From assembly GCF_000722635.1 (NCBI RefSeq), contig NZ_JOKH01000002.1, forward strand, positions 478,841 through 542,840: a stretch of 64,000 nucleotides of DNA, given 5' to 3'. The position numbers were made by a program, and so were the translations under genes. Below are positions 27,569 through 36,818 of the stretch, one piece after another. Each line of letters starts with the position of its first letter. Position 1 is the first letter of the stretch. Under the pieces are notes generated by a model. It worked only from the letters and a program-made list of their open reading frames with translations, was not told where the DNA came from and searched no databases. Source of the stretch: Endozoicomonas numazuensis (GTDB lineage Bacteria > Pseudomonadota > Gammaproteobacteria > Pseudomonadales > Endozoicomonadaceae).

Positions 27569-28234
27569 TTAAAATGTTGAAACCAGTTTTTTCACGCAGT
27601 CAGCCCCCTTATTTGCAACACTATTCACCGTTCTTCCTACTTTATAAAACGACAGGTTGCTAATCACCTGATCAGGGTTCTCCTGATGCATTAACACTGC
27701 CTCATAATCTTCACCCAGCCAATCAGCTGCCTGCTTCTGTGGTAACACCACTGGCATTCGCTCGGTCAAAGGCGTGATATGACTAATGGCAGGACGGGTA
27801 AGAATAGCGCAGGACTCAAAACTCAGTTGGTCATCAACAGGATAAGATTCCCAGACACCTGCGAAAGCAAATACACCACTAGATTTTGGACGTATATACC
27901 ATGGCTGACTGCGCCCCCGGGTTTTCTGCCAGTCGAACCAGCCATCTGCCAATATCAGACAACGTCGTTTACGAATCGCATCACGAAACATCGGTTTGTC
28001 TGCAGCAGTTTCAATTCTTGCATTGATCTGGGCTCTGGAAAAATCCTGCAGCCAGTGAGGAACCAGCCCCCATTTAACCCGCAAGGCCTCTGGCTTGCCT
28101 TTCTCATTATTCTTGATAATGAGCACCTGTTCACCCGGCGCCACATTATAGGATGGGATATTAATAACCGGCTGGCTCATTCCAAGCCAACCCAGGTCGA
28201 TTTGATCGGTCATCAAAGTATAACGACCACACAT
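27569..28234 (-). CDS. SRAP (HMCES/YedK-like) domain protein, divergent active site
   Basis: 221 residues. SRAP proteins bind abasic sites in single-stranded DNA through Cys2 after Met removal. The start MCGRYTL, the Asn of INARIET and the end VGRTVNSVANKGAD fit the family. Two residues that line the active site in E. coli YedK are changed: the Glu of ADGWFEW is Asp here (ADGWFDW), and the His of DIHDRRP is Thr here (PLTERMP). The start lies two bases after the stop of the DUF2007 gene, so both share a transcript. The gene could be a variant with altered crosslink reversal. Confidence 0.88.
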   Translation of the reverse strand: MCGRYTLMTDQIDLGWLGMSQPVINIPSYNVAPGEQVLIIKNNEKGKPEALRVKWGLVPHWLQDFSRAQINARIETAADKPMFRDAIRKRRCLILADGWFDWQKTRGRSQPWYIRPKSSGVFAFAGVWESYPVDDQLSFESCAILTRPAISHITPLTERMPVVLPQKQAADWLGEDYEAVLMHQENPDQVISNLSFYKVGRTVNSVANKGADCVKKLVSTF

Positions 28235-28236
28235 AA

Positions 28237-28485
28237 TTAGTCTTCCCGGGCTTGAGTAAGGTCTTCCAGTACAGGTGAAGCCATGAGGTAATCTTCAATC
28301 AGCTGTTTAGCCCGACCTGCATCCAAGTCTTCAACATAGAGCGCCAGCAAGCCAGCAGCAGGCAGCTCTCCAATCGCACCACTAAGGTAGCTGCCACCAA
28401 GATGGCAGCTAATACCATGGCTTTGGAGAAGATCTTTGAGGCACTGGGCTTCAAGAGAATTATCAGGACTGAATATCTTGATCAT
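28237..28485 (-). CDS. DUF2007 domain protein
   Basis: 82 residues of the small alpha/beta DUF2007 type (MIKIFSPDNSLEAQCLKDLLQ at the start, GELPAAGLLALYVEDLDAGRA in the middle), sometimes called a putative signal-transducing protein; function unknown. It precedes the SRAP gene by two bases, which suggests coupled translation. Confidence 0.75.
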   Translation of the reverse strand: MIKIFSPDNSLEAQCLKDLLQSHGISCHLGGSYLSGAIGELPAAGLLALYVEDLDAGRAKQLIEDYLMASPVLEDLTQARED

Positions 28486-28540
28486 GGTTCTATAAAAACA
28501 TAGCCACCGTCGTAAAGAAAGACCTGGTTACCTGACGGGC

Positions 28541-29107
28541 TTATTTCAGGTAGACGGTCTTGATCTGACTCACCAGCTCATTAGCCTTGGATCTCTGGGC
28601 ACTGTTGAGCATTTCAGAAAGTGCCTGTTTCTGCTTACGGGCTGCTGGAATAAAATCACCCTCTGAATCATCCAGGCTCAAGGATGTCCACATATAGGCA
28701 GCAATCAGGTTAGTGTCCGTTCCTACACCTTTATAGTAGGATTTGCCCAGCTCGTACTGTGCCTCTGCATTTTTACCCTGTCGGCCTGCCGCAAGCTCAA
28801 TCAACTCAAACCCTTTTCCCGTGTCTTTGGCTACTCCGCCCAAGCCATCGCGATACGCCTTGCCCAGCATCAATTCTGCCTGAACATTACCTTTAGCAAC
28901 CAAGGGTTCCAACAAAGAAAGCGTCTGTTTGGCACTATCAGGCTTGGCTTTCCCAGTGATCAACAGGCTGCCTGCTTCAAGCATTGCTTGCTCATCACCT
29001 GACTTAGCCTGCTTAAGCAGACTGGTAAAGTCTGCTGCCCAGCCACTCAGGGAAAACAGTAATGTAATGGCCAGTATCCCCCCCTGGCATTTCTTGTTCA
29101 ATGACAT
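28541..29107 (-). CDS. Exported Sel1-like repeat protein
   Basis: 188 residues with a signal peptide (MSLNKKCQGGILAITLLFS, cleavage after GWA). It carries about three Sel1-type TPR units (AELMLGKAYRDGLGGVAKD, AEAQYELGKSYYKGVGTD, IAAYMWTSLSL). Such proteins act as periplasmic or envelope scaffolds. It lies 55 bases upstream of DUF2007 and SRAP on the same strand and may belong with them. Confidence 0.8.
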   Translation of the reverse strand: MSLNKKCQGGILAITLLFSLSGWAADFTSLLKQAKSGDEQAMLEAGSLLITGKAKPDSAKQTLSLLEPLVAKGNVQAELMLGKAYRDGLGGVAKDTGKGFELIELAAGRQGKNAEAQYELGKSYYKGVGTDTNLIAAYMWTSLSLDDSEGDFIPAARKQKQALSEMLNSAQRSKANELVSQIKTVYLK

Positions 29108-29434
29108 CTACCACCTCTAACCGCTTGAGCAGCGTACCGCTCAGTCATATCATTTTTAGAACGACCATTAATAGCCGTATATTGACAGCCGCAGAGTATA
29201 CACTTTCAATAGTCGGAATACTGCAAGGTAAGGGCTGCTGGATAGCAGCAAAAAGCTTAAACAGACATAAATGAAAATTGATAACTTCCATCTGCGGGAC
29301 TGGTAAAAAAACCGCTCCCAACTTCATTTTCACTGTAAACCGTTACAAAGTGCCACATCCCGGCTACAGACCCCTTCTGGTAATGCCTATATAATCAATG
29401 GTTTAATTAAGTGTGAAAGTTTTTCATCATTTTT
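29108..29434. other. Divergent promoter region, no gene
   Basis: 327 bases between the starts of the Sel1 gene and the acyltransferase gene. It probably holds both promoters; I saw no convincing hexamer pair, repeat or RNA. Confidence 0.4.
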
Positions 29435-30661
29435 ATGACGAATAAACAGCTTTCGCTCATGACTGTTATCAAAGGCAATTATCCTCATCAGATGGAACGT
29501 TTTGAAGAAATCCGCCCCTATCATGACCATGAAGTAAGACCGGCCTTAAACCGTCTGTTACAGGATCGTGAGCTCATTCAGGCACTGGTACGTCATCAGT
29601 ATCCCCGTGTGCCCGACTATCTCAACGGTCTTGCTGGCTGGCTCACCTCGATGGGACTTCGCTACAAGCTGAAAGGCATTCATGATATTGATGGCCTGCA
29701 AGCCGTGATTGAGCCCTTCCTGACCCGGGTCATTGAAGGCAGCACATCAGGCATGAGCTTTTCTGGTCTGGATAAACTGGACAAACAACAGGCACACTTA
29801 TTTTTGTCCAATCATCGGGACATTGTGATGGACCCTGCCTTTGTTAACCTGGCGATCTACAAGCACGGCATGCAAACCGTACGCATAGCCATTGGTGACA
29901 ACCTGTTGCAGAGACCCTTTGTCAGTGACCTGATGCGCCTTAACAAAAGCTTTATCGTTAAGCGTTCAGTCGAGGGTCGTCGGGAAAAGCTCAAATCTTA
30001 CCAAACACTGTCGGCCTATATTCATCATTCCATTGATACCGGCCACCCGGTATGGATTGCCCAAAGCGAAGGTCGGGCAAAAGACGGCGACGATAAAACC
30101 GATTCAGCCATCATCAAGATGTTTCATATGAGCCGAAAGGCGGCAGACACTTCATTTGCCGACAGCATCCGATCCATGAACCTGGTTCCGGTATCTATTG
30201 CCTATGAATATGACCCGTGTGATATGGCCAAGGCAAGAGAGCTCTATGAGACAGAAAAAGAAGGCAATTACGAGAAGTTTGAAGGTGAAGACCTGCAAAG
30301 CATCGTGACAGGCATTGAAGGTTTCAAGGGTAAGGTCCATGTTTCATTTGGCACACCTCTGACAGACAACTATGAGAATGCCAACCAGGTTGTCGATGAA
30401 GTTGACCGCCAGATTCATCAGAATTATCACCTGTTCGCGTCAAACCTCATTGCTTTTGACCGGCTTCGCAGCGACTTCCCTGAAGTTACAGAACGTTCAT
30501 TAGAAGCGCTGTTTGCACAATTTTGTCCTGAAGAGTCTCTACCCCATAAACTCAAAGAGTTTAACGACAGACTCAGCCTATGCTCTCAGGAGCATCAGCC
30601 ATGGTTCCTGAAAATGTATGCTAACCCGGTTATCAATCATTTCCACCGGAAACAACCATGA
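29435..30661 (+). CDS. PlsC-like glycerol-phosphate acyltransferase family protein
   Basis: 408 residues. The acyltransferase box NHRDIVMD (HxxxxD) and the second box SEGRAKDGDDKTD (EGR-type) show an enzyme of the lysophosphatidic-acid acyltransferase superfamily. It is longer than PlsC (about 245 residues), with an extra 120-residue N-terminal part and a helical C-terminus, the form annotated as 1-acyl-sn-glycerol-3-phosphate acyltransferase in related bacteria. No membrane helix is obvious. Its stop overlaps the ATG of the next gene. Confidence 0.82.
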   Translation: MTNKQLSLMTVIKGNYPHQMERFEEIRPYHDHEVRPALNRLLQDRELIQALVRHQYPRVPDYLNGLAGWLTSMGLRYKLKGIHDIDGLQAVIEPFLTRVIEGSTSGMSFSGLDKLDKQQAHLFLSNHRDIVMDPAFVNLAIYKHGMQTVRIAIGDNLLQRPFVSDLMRLNKSFIVKRSVEGRREKLKSYQTLSAYIHHSIDTGHPVWIAQSEGRAKDGDDKTDSAIIKMFHMSRKAADTSFADSIRSMNLVPVSIAYEYDPCDMAKARELYETEKEGNYEKFEGEDLQSIVTGIEGFKGKVHVSFGTPLTDNYENANQVVDEVDRQIHQNYHLFASNLIAFDRLRSDFPEVTERSLEALFAQFCPEESLPHKLKEFNDRLSLCSQEHQPWFLKMYANPVINHFHRKQP

Positions 30662-30975
30662 TCGTGCACAAGCTCTGCTTTTTTGTCCCGCAAAGCCACC
30701 TTGAAACGGTGAAATCAGCCGTTTTTGCCACCGGTGCTGGACGGTATGAAAACTACGACAGCTGTTGCTGGCAAACTTCTGGCCAGGGACAGTTCAGACC
30801 ACTGGACGGCAGTGATCCTTTTATTGGCAAGCAGGGTGAAGTGGAAACCGTTAATGAATTGAAGGTTGAAATGATCTGTGAAGACGTTTGTCTGGAAGCA
30901 GCTATTGCTGCCCTGAGAGCCTCACATCCTTATGAAGAACCCGCGTTTGAAACCTGGCCTGTACGCATTTCCTGA
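30658..30975 (+). CDS. YqfO/CutA-like (NIF3-associated) small protein
   Basis: 105 residues. MIVHKLCFFVPQSHLETVKSAVF, GAGRYENYDSCCWQTSGQGQFRPL and SHPYEEPAFETWPV are typical of the YqfO-like domain inserted in some NIF3 proteins and also found alone in gammaproteobacteria. The function is unknown. It overlaps the acyltransferase stop by four bases (ATGA) and ends two bases before the stop of the convergent SWIM gene. Confidence 0.85.
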   Translation: MIVHKLCFFVPQSHLETVKSAVFATGAGRYENYDSCCWQTSGQGQFRPLDGSDPFIGKQGEVETVNELKVEMICEDVCLEAAIAALRASHPYEEPAFETWPVRIS

Positions 30976-30977
30976 GC

Positions 30978-32711
30978 TTAATACTCAGGAAACTGCTCAT
31001 TCAAAAAACCAATAAAGTTCCTTTTAATTTTGTACGCCTCTTTCAGTTTATTTAGCCACTGAATAAAAACCTGCTGCTGATTCAGTTCAACGAGTATCTG
31101 CTGACATTCAACCAGTAACTCAACAGCCTCCTGATAACTTTTGTTTGTTTTCTTCTCAACACAGTGCTGGACCAGCTTTTCATAGATGAAACGCGAACGC
31201 TCTCCATCCTGTCTGAAGTGTTTACGCAGCTCATAGAGTAGAGCAACATCCGGGCTTGCATCGCTCACCAGTTGCCAAGCGGACTCCAGATCAGATTCCG
31301 AAAGGTACGTCATCATCAGCGTATTTAAGACCCGGTAATGATGGTAGCCCCGGGTATTTGCTACACGCTCTTTCAGCCAGTCAATGGCTTTCTGTCGCCA
31401 GTCATCCTGATCGGCCAACTGCCCAGAGAGCTCTGTAAGGTGTTCAAACGTCGACAATGTCGGCGACTCTGTGAACTGCTCCCAGACATCCTGCAAAGCT
31501 TCGGAGCTTCGCCCCGTTTTCAGCAGCAGTTGCTGCTGCAACTCATGAATCTCTGCCGACTCACTGAAGCGACTGTTCTGTCGAGCTCTATCGAGGTAAT
31601 TCTGAGCATCATCATACTCCCCCAGCTCCATATAAGAGCGGGCAATGACCAGATATTCTTCTTCCGTTCGGGCTATCTTCTTATAGAGATGAATCAGAGT
31701 CTTATAGTCATTTTCAAGCGTGGGTACCACTTGCAGAACTCTGAGCAAACGATCATAAGCGAACCGATCCCGCCAGTTGTCACTCTTCAGTCTGGGTAAC
31801 TTATCCCAACGGGCCTGAGCGATAGCAAGGAAGGCATCCAGACACTCTGCACTCATCACTTCACTGAAATCATCAGGAATTCGACCATGCCACTCATCTT
31901 CATCCTGCAAAAGTAACTGAATCAGATGCTCTGCCTTCTGGTCTTCTGACCAGTTTAGGGCACTAAACGCGTCCACATAGAGTCGTTGTATTTGAGCAAC
32001 CGGATCAAACCTGAAACCTCCAGAATCATCAACCGTTTCCAAAGCCCTTACAATCCGCGACGTGGCATAGTCAAGCAACTCCATCTGATCGGTAGCCGCC
32101 AGCTTTTTCAACGGAGGCTCCAGAACAGAAAATACATGCTCAATATTGGCAAAATACTGCCTGACCTGTGCATACCGAAAATAATGACGATTGTAAGGAA
32201 TAGCGGCGGTTATTCGCTTGCGAATGGTTTTTCGGTCCATGATACCCAGCGAGGTTTCGGCCTTGAGCAACCACTCCTCACGCACTGAACGACTACTGTC
32301 AATCATATCAACCAAGTGTCCAACTAACTCTTCTTTAGGCATCTGCAACAAATAGGCTTCCAGCACATCGGCAGCCTGAGCCCCTTTTTTCACATGGGGG
32401 ACAGAGACCTTATCCCGCAAAACCATGGCTACAGAAACACAATGTTTGCAGAAGTCGATGCCATCAGAAGCCGGGCATTCACAACTGCCATCCAGTGCAC
32501 TTTGGGTATACACCAGATTGACCTGATAAACCTCATTTCCCATGACCTCGGCTGAAACCCGCTGCCCATGAACAGACAGGTCACCAACCCGACCTTCCTG
32601 GTAGTAACCCTTTCCTCGGGTAAAGGCCTTTTCGCCTGCCAGTTTCACTAACTGCTGATCGGTAATTTCCGGCCTGTCATTCACGCTTGTTTCTACCCAG
32701 TTTCTAGACAT
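30978..32711 (-). CDS. SWIM zinc-finger protein with a helical repeat C-terminus
   Basis: 577 residues. The SWIM zinc site CECPASDGIDFCKHC lies near residues 77-91, after an RNA/DNA-binding-like leader. The rest is helical and TPR-like (VIARSYMELGEYDDAQNYLDRAR, ESAWQLVSDAS). SWIM domains mediate DNA or protein binding; the precise role is not known. The ATG at 32711 fits the family start. Confidence 0.82.
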   Translation of the reverse strand: MSRNWVETSVNDRPEITDQQLVKLAGEKAFTRGKGYYQEGRVGDLSVHGQRVSAEVMGNEVYQVNLVYTQSALDGSCECPASDGIDFCKHCVSVAMVLRDKVSVPHVKKGAQAADVLEAYLLQMPKEELVGHLVDMIDSSRSVREEWLLKAETSLGIMDRKTIRKRITAAIPYNRHYFRYAQVRQYFANIEHVFSVLEPPLKKLAATDQMELLDYATSRIVRALETVDDSGGFRFDPVAQIQRLYVDAFSALNWSEDQKAEHLIQLLLQDEDEWHGRIPDDFSEVMSAECLDAFLAIAQARWDKLPRLKSDNWRDRFAYDRLLRVLQVVPTLENDYKTLIHLYKKIARTEEEYLVIARSYMELGEYDDAQNYLDRARQNSRFSESAEIHELQQQLLLKTGRSSEALQDVWEQFTESPTLSTFEHLTELSGQLADQDDWRQKAIDWLKERVANTRGYHHYRVLNTLMMTYLSESDLESAWQLVSDASPDVALLYELRKHFRQDGERSRFIYEKLVQHCVEKKTNKSYQEAVELLVECQQILVELNQQQVFIQWLNKLKEAYKIKRNFIGFLNEQFPEY

Positions 32712-32893
32712 CCACTTTGATTTTAACCGAATAAGCTCGCACAGATGTGAACTCTTTTTTGTTATGTAATAAGTGAAACCAATGACGCTTATCCATCCGG
32801 ATTTATCAGAGCTATTGCCCCATTAGCCAATCTTAAATAATTTGAACAGGCCTTAACTAAATACAGACAGGGAAACTGATTGGGTATCAGAGT

Positions 32894-32925
32894 AAGGCAA
32901 CGTCCATAATAAAAGATGTTGCCTT
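32894..32925. terminator. Terminator-like hairpin
   Basis: AAGGCAAC/GTTGCCTT stem (32894-32901 with 32918-32925), followed on the plus strand by TTTAA. It lies after the minus-strand Nudix gene, whose side has a weaker T tract. Confidence 0.55.
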
Positions 32926-32973
32926 TTTAAGAAGCGGAAATAATGCGATAGACAAGCTCCTGATTGACAAGAC

Positions 32974-33531
32974 TCAGGAAGCGACTTTACGACCCGGCAA
33001 AATAATATCTTCGACTCGTTGTGGAAATTCACCGCTCTGACGATCACTGAAGTAATGGCTAAGAGTTCGGCTAATCGTATTAAAGGCTAACTCATCCCAT
33101 GGAATCTCTTCTTCACTGAATAAAACCACTTCTTCACTTTCTTCCCCCGCACTGAACTCAGGGGTGTCCAGATGAGCCAGAAAAAATACCGAAAGCTGGC
33201 CGACATGCAGGATATTAAACAAGGTATACAGGGATTGAATAGTTACCTGAGCACCGGCTTCTTCCATGGTTTCCCTAAGAGCCGCCTGCTCCAGGGTTTC
33301 ACCCAGTTCCATAAAACCACCCGGTAACGTCCAATACCCCTTACGAGGCTCAATAGCACGCTTACAGAGAAGTACCTTACCTTTATACACCGGTAAACAA
33401 CCCGCAACGATTAACGGGTTTTGATAGTGAATTTTGCCACAATTGTCACAAACATCACGGAGCCGGTTATCGCCCTGGGGAATTTTCTTACTGACCTTCG
33501 CACCACAATCACTGCAGAAATTCACTGTCAT
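32974..33531 (-). CDS. Nudix hydrolase with N-terminal zinc ribbon
   Basis: 185 residues. A zinc ribbon (FCSDCGAKV and VCDNCGKIHYQNP) precedes the Nudix box GGFMELGETLEQAALRETMEEAG (residues about 72-94). The ribbon recalls NudC NADH pyrophosphatase and the related one-domain ADP-ribose or NADH hydrolases, but the substrate cannot be told from sequence. The ATG at 33531 directly follows a GAAGGA. Confidence 0.88.
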   Translation of the reverse strand: MTVNFCSDCGAKVSKKIPQGDNRLRDVCDNCGKIHYQNPLIVAGCLPVYKGKVLLCKRAIEPRKGYWTLPGGFMELGETLEQAALRETMEEAGAQVTIQSLYTLFNILHVGQLSVFFLAHLDTPEFSAGEESEEVVLFSEEEIPWDELAFNTISRTLSHYFSDRQSGEFPQRVEDIILPGRKVAS

Positions 33532-33965
33532 TCCTTCTAACTATGAAATTCTTTCTTTCACCTTAACCCGATTATTAACGGAAGTCACTCCAATACCTTT
33601 CTATCATTTAGCCGCTTACAGTCAGCAGTAGACAGGATAAAGCCCTGTTAATCGAACCCTGTTTCCACACTCAAGTTGGCGTTATTTTGCTGGAAGCACA
33701 CAACCACTGTTACAAGCTGGTGTACAAAATGCTTACCATTTCTATACCAGACGGCTCATGCAGTAAAAAATATCTGTGTTATGATCATTTAAAGCCCGAA
33801 AAAAACAGCCTTGCGCCAGCAGATTCCTGCCTGAAGTAAACTCGTAGTACAGGGACTGATGCCCCCAGGGTCGATAATAATAATGTTCCAACGGCGCCCT
33901 TTTTCATTGTCATCTTTTTCTCAGTATCTGAATGACGCCGTGGAAGCCTGAGATTCACGTGTTTT
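33532..33965. other. 434-base intergenic region
   Basis: Divergent Nudix genes leave a gap with probable promoters. On the minus strand two overlapping short frames (33785-33910) look faintly protein-like: a 42-codon one from an ATG and a longer one in the next frame rich in aromatic residues. Neither has support, so no gene is called. Confidence 0.4.
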
Positions 33966-34643
33966 ATGTTGATTACAGAAATTGAACAGAGACTCCGCAG
34001 ACATAAGCCAAGAAGTATAGACACCTCTCTCCCGGAAGCCGCTGTACTGGTTCCCCTTGTTACGAACCATCGGGGTCAGGCTACTGAGGTAATACTGACC
34101 CGAAGAGCCTCACACCTTCATAAACACAGTGGTGAAGTGGCCTTTCCGGGTGGTAAACGAGAAGATCAGGATCGGAACCTGGTTCATACCGCGCTCAGGG
34201 AATCAGAGGAAGAAATTGACCTGAACCCTTCTTCTGTCCAGATACTGGGCACGATGGGGCCCGTTATCTCACGGTTTGGCATCAAGGTTATCCCCATTAT
34301 TGGTTCTGTACCTGAAGGTTTGTCATTGAGTGCCAACGCTGAAGAACTGGATCGAATTTTCACGGTACCACTCGATTTTTTCATCGATCAGGATAACCTC
34401 CAGTTTGACCATTGGAGCATGAACGAGAAAACCTACTCCATGCCCTCCTACCAGTACGACGAATACCTGATCTGGGGATTGACAGCCATCATGCTGGTCG
34501 AGTTTCTGAATGTGGGCTTGAACACTGCCATTCCACTGGATGCGCCACAATTTCATGTCAGCCACAGTTATCCGCAAACCCGCTATGAGTCAGATAGCCG
34601 ACAACCAAAGCCTAACCAGAGAAATAAAGCATCCACCACATGA
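33966..34643 (+). CDS. CoA pyrophosphatase, Nudix family (NudL/YeaB-like)
   Basis: 225 residues. [29 protein letters not shown] followed by [11 protein letters not shown] combines the CoA-type motif ahead of the Nudix box with a proper box, and [17 protein letters not shown] fits the same family. Its expected role is hydrolysis of CoA to 3'-phospho-ADP and phosphopantetheine. The last residues overlap the ATG of the next gene by four bases. Confidence 0.9.
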   Translation: MLITEIEQRLRRHKPRSIDTSLPEAAVLVPLVTNHRGQATEVILTRRASHLHKHSGEVAFPGGKREDQDRNLVHTALRESEEEIDLNPSSVQILGTMGPVISRFGIKVIPIIGSVPEGLSLSANAEELDRIFTVPLDFFIDQDNLQFDHWSMNEKTYSMPSYQYDEYLIWGLTAIMLVEFLNVGLNTAIPLDAPQFHVSHSYPQTRYESDSRQPKPNQRNKASTT

Positions 34644-35173
34644 TTTACAAACTGAAGGAACGCCAGATCTCTCTGGAAGGTGATGAACACTTTATAGCCG
34701 ACAATGCGACTCTGATTGGCTCGGTTCATCTCGAAAACAAGACCAGTGTCTGGTTCAATGCTGTCATTCGAGCCGATCATGAGTCCATTACTATTGGCGA
34801 AGAAAGCAACATTCAGGATGGTGCCGTCCTTCATGCAGACCCTGGCTTTCCCATTACCCTGGGAAAAGGCGTGACTGTGGGTCACAAAGCCATGGTTCAT
34901 GGTTGCTCTATTGGCAACCACTCCCTGATTGGTATTAACGCGGTGATACTGAATGGCGCAAAAATTGGCCAGCACTGTATTATTGGTGCCAATGCACTGA
35001 TTACAGAAAACACCGAAATCCCTGATGGGTCGGTAGTAATGGGTTCACCCGGAAAAGTGGTCAAAACGCTGGATACTCAGAAGAGACAACAACTGGAACA
35101 GGCGGCTCTTCAATACGTTCATAACTTGTCGTATTTTAATGAGTATCTGGAAGCGGATAAACGTTTTCAGTGA
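34640..35173 (+). CDS. Gamma-class carbonic anhydrase-like hexapeptide protein (YrdA type)
   Basis: 177 residues folded as a left-handed beta helix: repeated hexapeptides such as [20 protein letters not shown] and [14 protein letters not shown]. The three zinc His are in the usual context ([16 protein letters not shown]). Family members are carbonic anhydrase-like, but activity is often undetectable. Coupled to the CoA pyrophosphatase by ATGA. Confidence 0.9.
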   Translation: MIYKLKERQISLEGDEHFIADNATLIGSVHLENKTSVWFNAVIRADHESITIGEESNIQDGAVLHADPGFPITLGKGVTVGHKAMVHGCSIGNHSLIGINAVILNGAKIGQHCIIGANALITENTEIPDGSVVMGSPGKVVKTLDTQKRQQLEQAALQYVHNLSYFNEYLEADKRFQ

Positions 35174-35222
35174 TTTCAGTAGACTTTTCTGGTCCCCACG
35201 CAGAGCATGGGAACGTGTTGTA

Positions 35223-35285
35223 CCGTTCCCCCTGAGCCTGTCGAAGTGCATTACCAGCACCCTTCGACAGGCTCAGCGTGAACGG
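35223..35285. repeat. REP-like inverted repeat, copy 1
   Basis: Arms CCGTTCCCCCTGAGCCTG (continuing TCGAAG) and CTTCGACAGGCTCAGCGTG (continuing AACGG) enclose TGCATTACC. A second copy with the same loop start lies at 48927-48978. Such CCTGTCGAAG palindromes are common in intergenic DNA of many proteobacteria. Confidence 0.8.
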
Positions 35286-35325
35286 AGTTCATGTTTCCAT
35301 CGGGGAGTTATTTCAAGACACATTA

Positions 35326-36579
35326 CTAAGCAGTAAAAATCTTCACAGCTTTAACCCGGTTATCCTTCACCTGAAGAATCTCAAAACGATACTCACCGAC
35401 TTTGAGACAGACGCTGGACTCCGGGATAAACTCCATCTCTTCAGTAATCAGTCCGTTAATAGTGCGGGCTTCTTCAGTGGGCAGCTTCCAGCCCAGAGAA
35501 CGGTTAATATCTCGAATAGAGGCAGAACCATCAATGATGTAACTGCCATCTTCCTGGGGCGTAATATCCTGACTTGAATCAGAAACATCTGTGGTAAAGT
35601 CACCCACAATTTCTTCCAGAATATCTTCCAGTGTCACCAGTCCGAGAATATCACCGTACTCATCCACAACCAGCGCTACGCGCTCCTTTGATTTCTGAAA
35701 ATTAAACAGCTGAGTATGCAGTGGTGTACTTTCCGGCACATAGTAAGGCTCTGTTGTTTCCTGCATCAGAACCGCTTTATTCACTTCTTCCTGGCTGAGC
35801 AGTCGAGCGACCTTTCTCATGTGCAACATGCCCACAAGGTTGTTTACATCACCCCGGTAGACTGGCAAACGTGTATGCTGGCAGGCTCTCAGCTGTTCCA
35901 GAATGTCCTTGATGTCATCATCAATATCAATCCCGATAATTTCATTACGGGGCACCATAATATCGTCTACACGCACGTTCTCCAGATCCAGAATACCCAG
36001 CAGCATGCCTCGTCTTTTCTGTGGCAACAGCATACCCGGGTCGGTCACAATGGTGCGCAACTCTTCTGCATTCAATTGATCTTCTGCGGCCTGCCCTGGT
36101 TTGATCCCAAAGGGTCTTAGCAGAAAACCACAAACCCAGTTTAAAACCACGACCATGGGGTAAAAGAGTTTCAGCAAAGGCGTGAGTATAAAAGAAGCAG
36201 GAAAGGCGATTTTTTCCGGATAAAGCGCGGCTACTGTTTTGGGAGTCACTTCACCAAAAATCAGTACCACAACCGTAAGCCCCAGCGTAGCAATAGCAAT
36301 ACCGCTGTCTCCCCAGAGCCGAACAGCGACCAGGGTCGCCAGTGCAGACGCAAGAATATTGACAAAATTGTTGCCAATCAAAATCACACCGATCAGCCTG
36401 TCGGGACGCTCGAGCAATCGATGCGTTCTTATAGCCGCTTTGTGATTCTTGCGAACAAGATGACGAAGGCGATAACGGTTGATGGCCATCATGCCGGTTT
36501 CCGAACTGGAAAAAAATGCCGACAGCAACATTAAAAAGGCCAAAATGACCAAAAGAAGACTGGTGGATGCTTCACTCAA
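35326..36579 (-). CDS. CNNM/CorC-family membrane protein with CBS domains (YfjD-like)
   Basis: 417 residues. The N-terminal DUF21 domain has about four membrane helices (FFSSSETGMMAINRYRL, GVILIGNNFVNILASALATL, IFGEVTPKTVAALYPEK), then two CBS domains (DDIMVPRNEIIGIDI; ESTPLHTQLFNF) and a C-terminal CorC/HlyC domain. Its sequence follows E. coli YfjD throughout, including the TTG start here that gives MSEAS. The family is linked to magnesium efflux and drug sensitivity. No ATG fits before the first helix. Confidence 0.92.
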   Translation of the reverse strand: MSEASTSLLLVILAFLMLLSAFFSSSETGMMAINRYRLRHLVRKNHKAAIRTHRLLERPDRLIGVILIGNNFVNILASALATLVAVRLWGDSGIAIATLGLTVVVLIFGEVTPKTVAALYPEKIAFPASFILTPLLKLFYPMVVVLNWVCGFLLRPFGIKPGQAAEDQLNAEELRTIVTDPGMLLPQKRRGMLLGILDLENVRVDDIMVPRNEIIGIDIDDDIKDILEQLRACQHTRLPVYRGDVNNLVGMLHMRKVARLLSQEEVNKAVLMQETTEPYYVPESTPLHTQLFNFQKSKERVALVVDEYGDILGLVTLEDILEEIVGDFTTDVSDSSQDITPQEDGSYIIDGSASIRDINRSLGWKLPTEEARTINGLITEEMEFIPESSVCLKVGEYRFEILQVKDNRVKAVKIFTA

Positions 36580-36618
36580 GACTGAAATCGCCTGTTCAGA
36601 TTCTGGTTATCAAACTAG

Positions 36619-36778
36619 GAGCCTGACCGAGAATTGCGTCCGAGCATAAAATTCAGTTGAACGAGTCAAATTTTTCGTTGGATTTGTGCGAATAGTCGAC
36701 CTATTTAATCAAATTCAACGTGAAATCTGGCCGTTCATACTGGATTTTAGGCCGGACTGTCTATTCTCTGTCAGGCTC
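36619..36778 (-). repeat. 160-bp inverted-repeat element, copy 2
   Basis: Same length as the other full copies but more diverged (for example GAATTGCG where others have GAATAGCG), and inverted relative to copies 1 and 4. CTAG precedes it, but no CTAG follows. It lies between the convergent or tandem minus-strand genes at 35326 and 36819 and contains no gene. Confidence 0.85.
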
Positions 36779-36818
36779 CAGCAATTCTAACGTTTCGTCC
36801 AGTGAACCCCAAACACTT

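Noticed and set aside
27276-27572. Frames through the 8-bp tandem repeat on both strands
   Set aside because: Produced by a repeat without stop codons; no start signal or biological composition.
33785-33910. Two overlapping small frames on the minus strand, one with an apolar start and one rich in Tyr and Trp
   Set aside because: They contradict each other, have weak start signals, and match no family I know. They could be a frameshifted small gene, but support is lacking.
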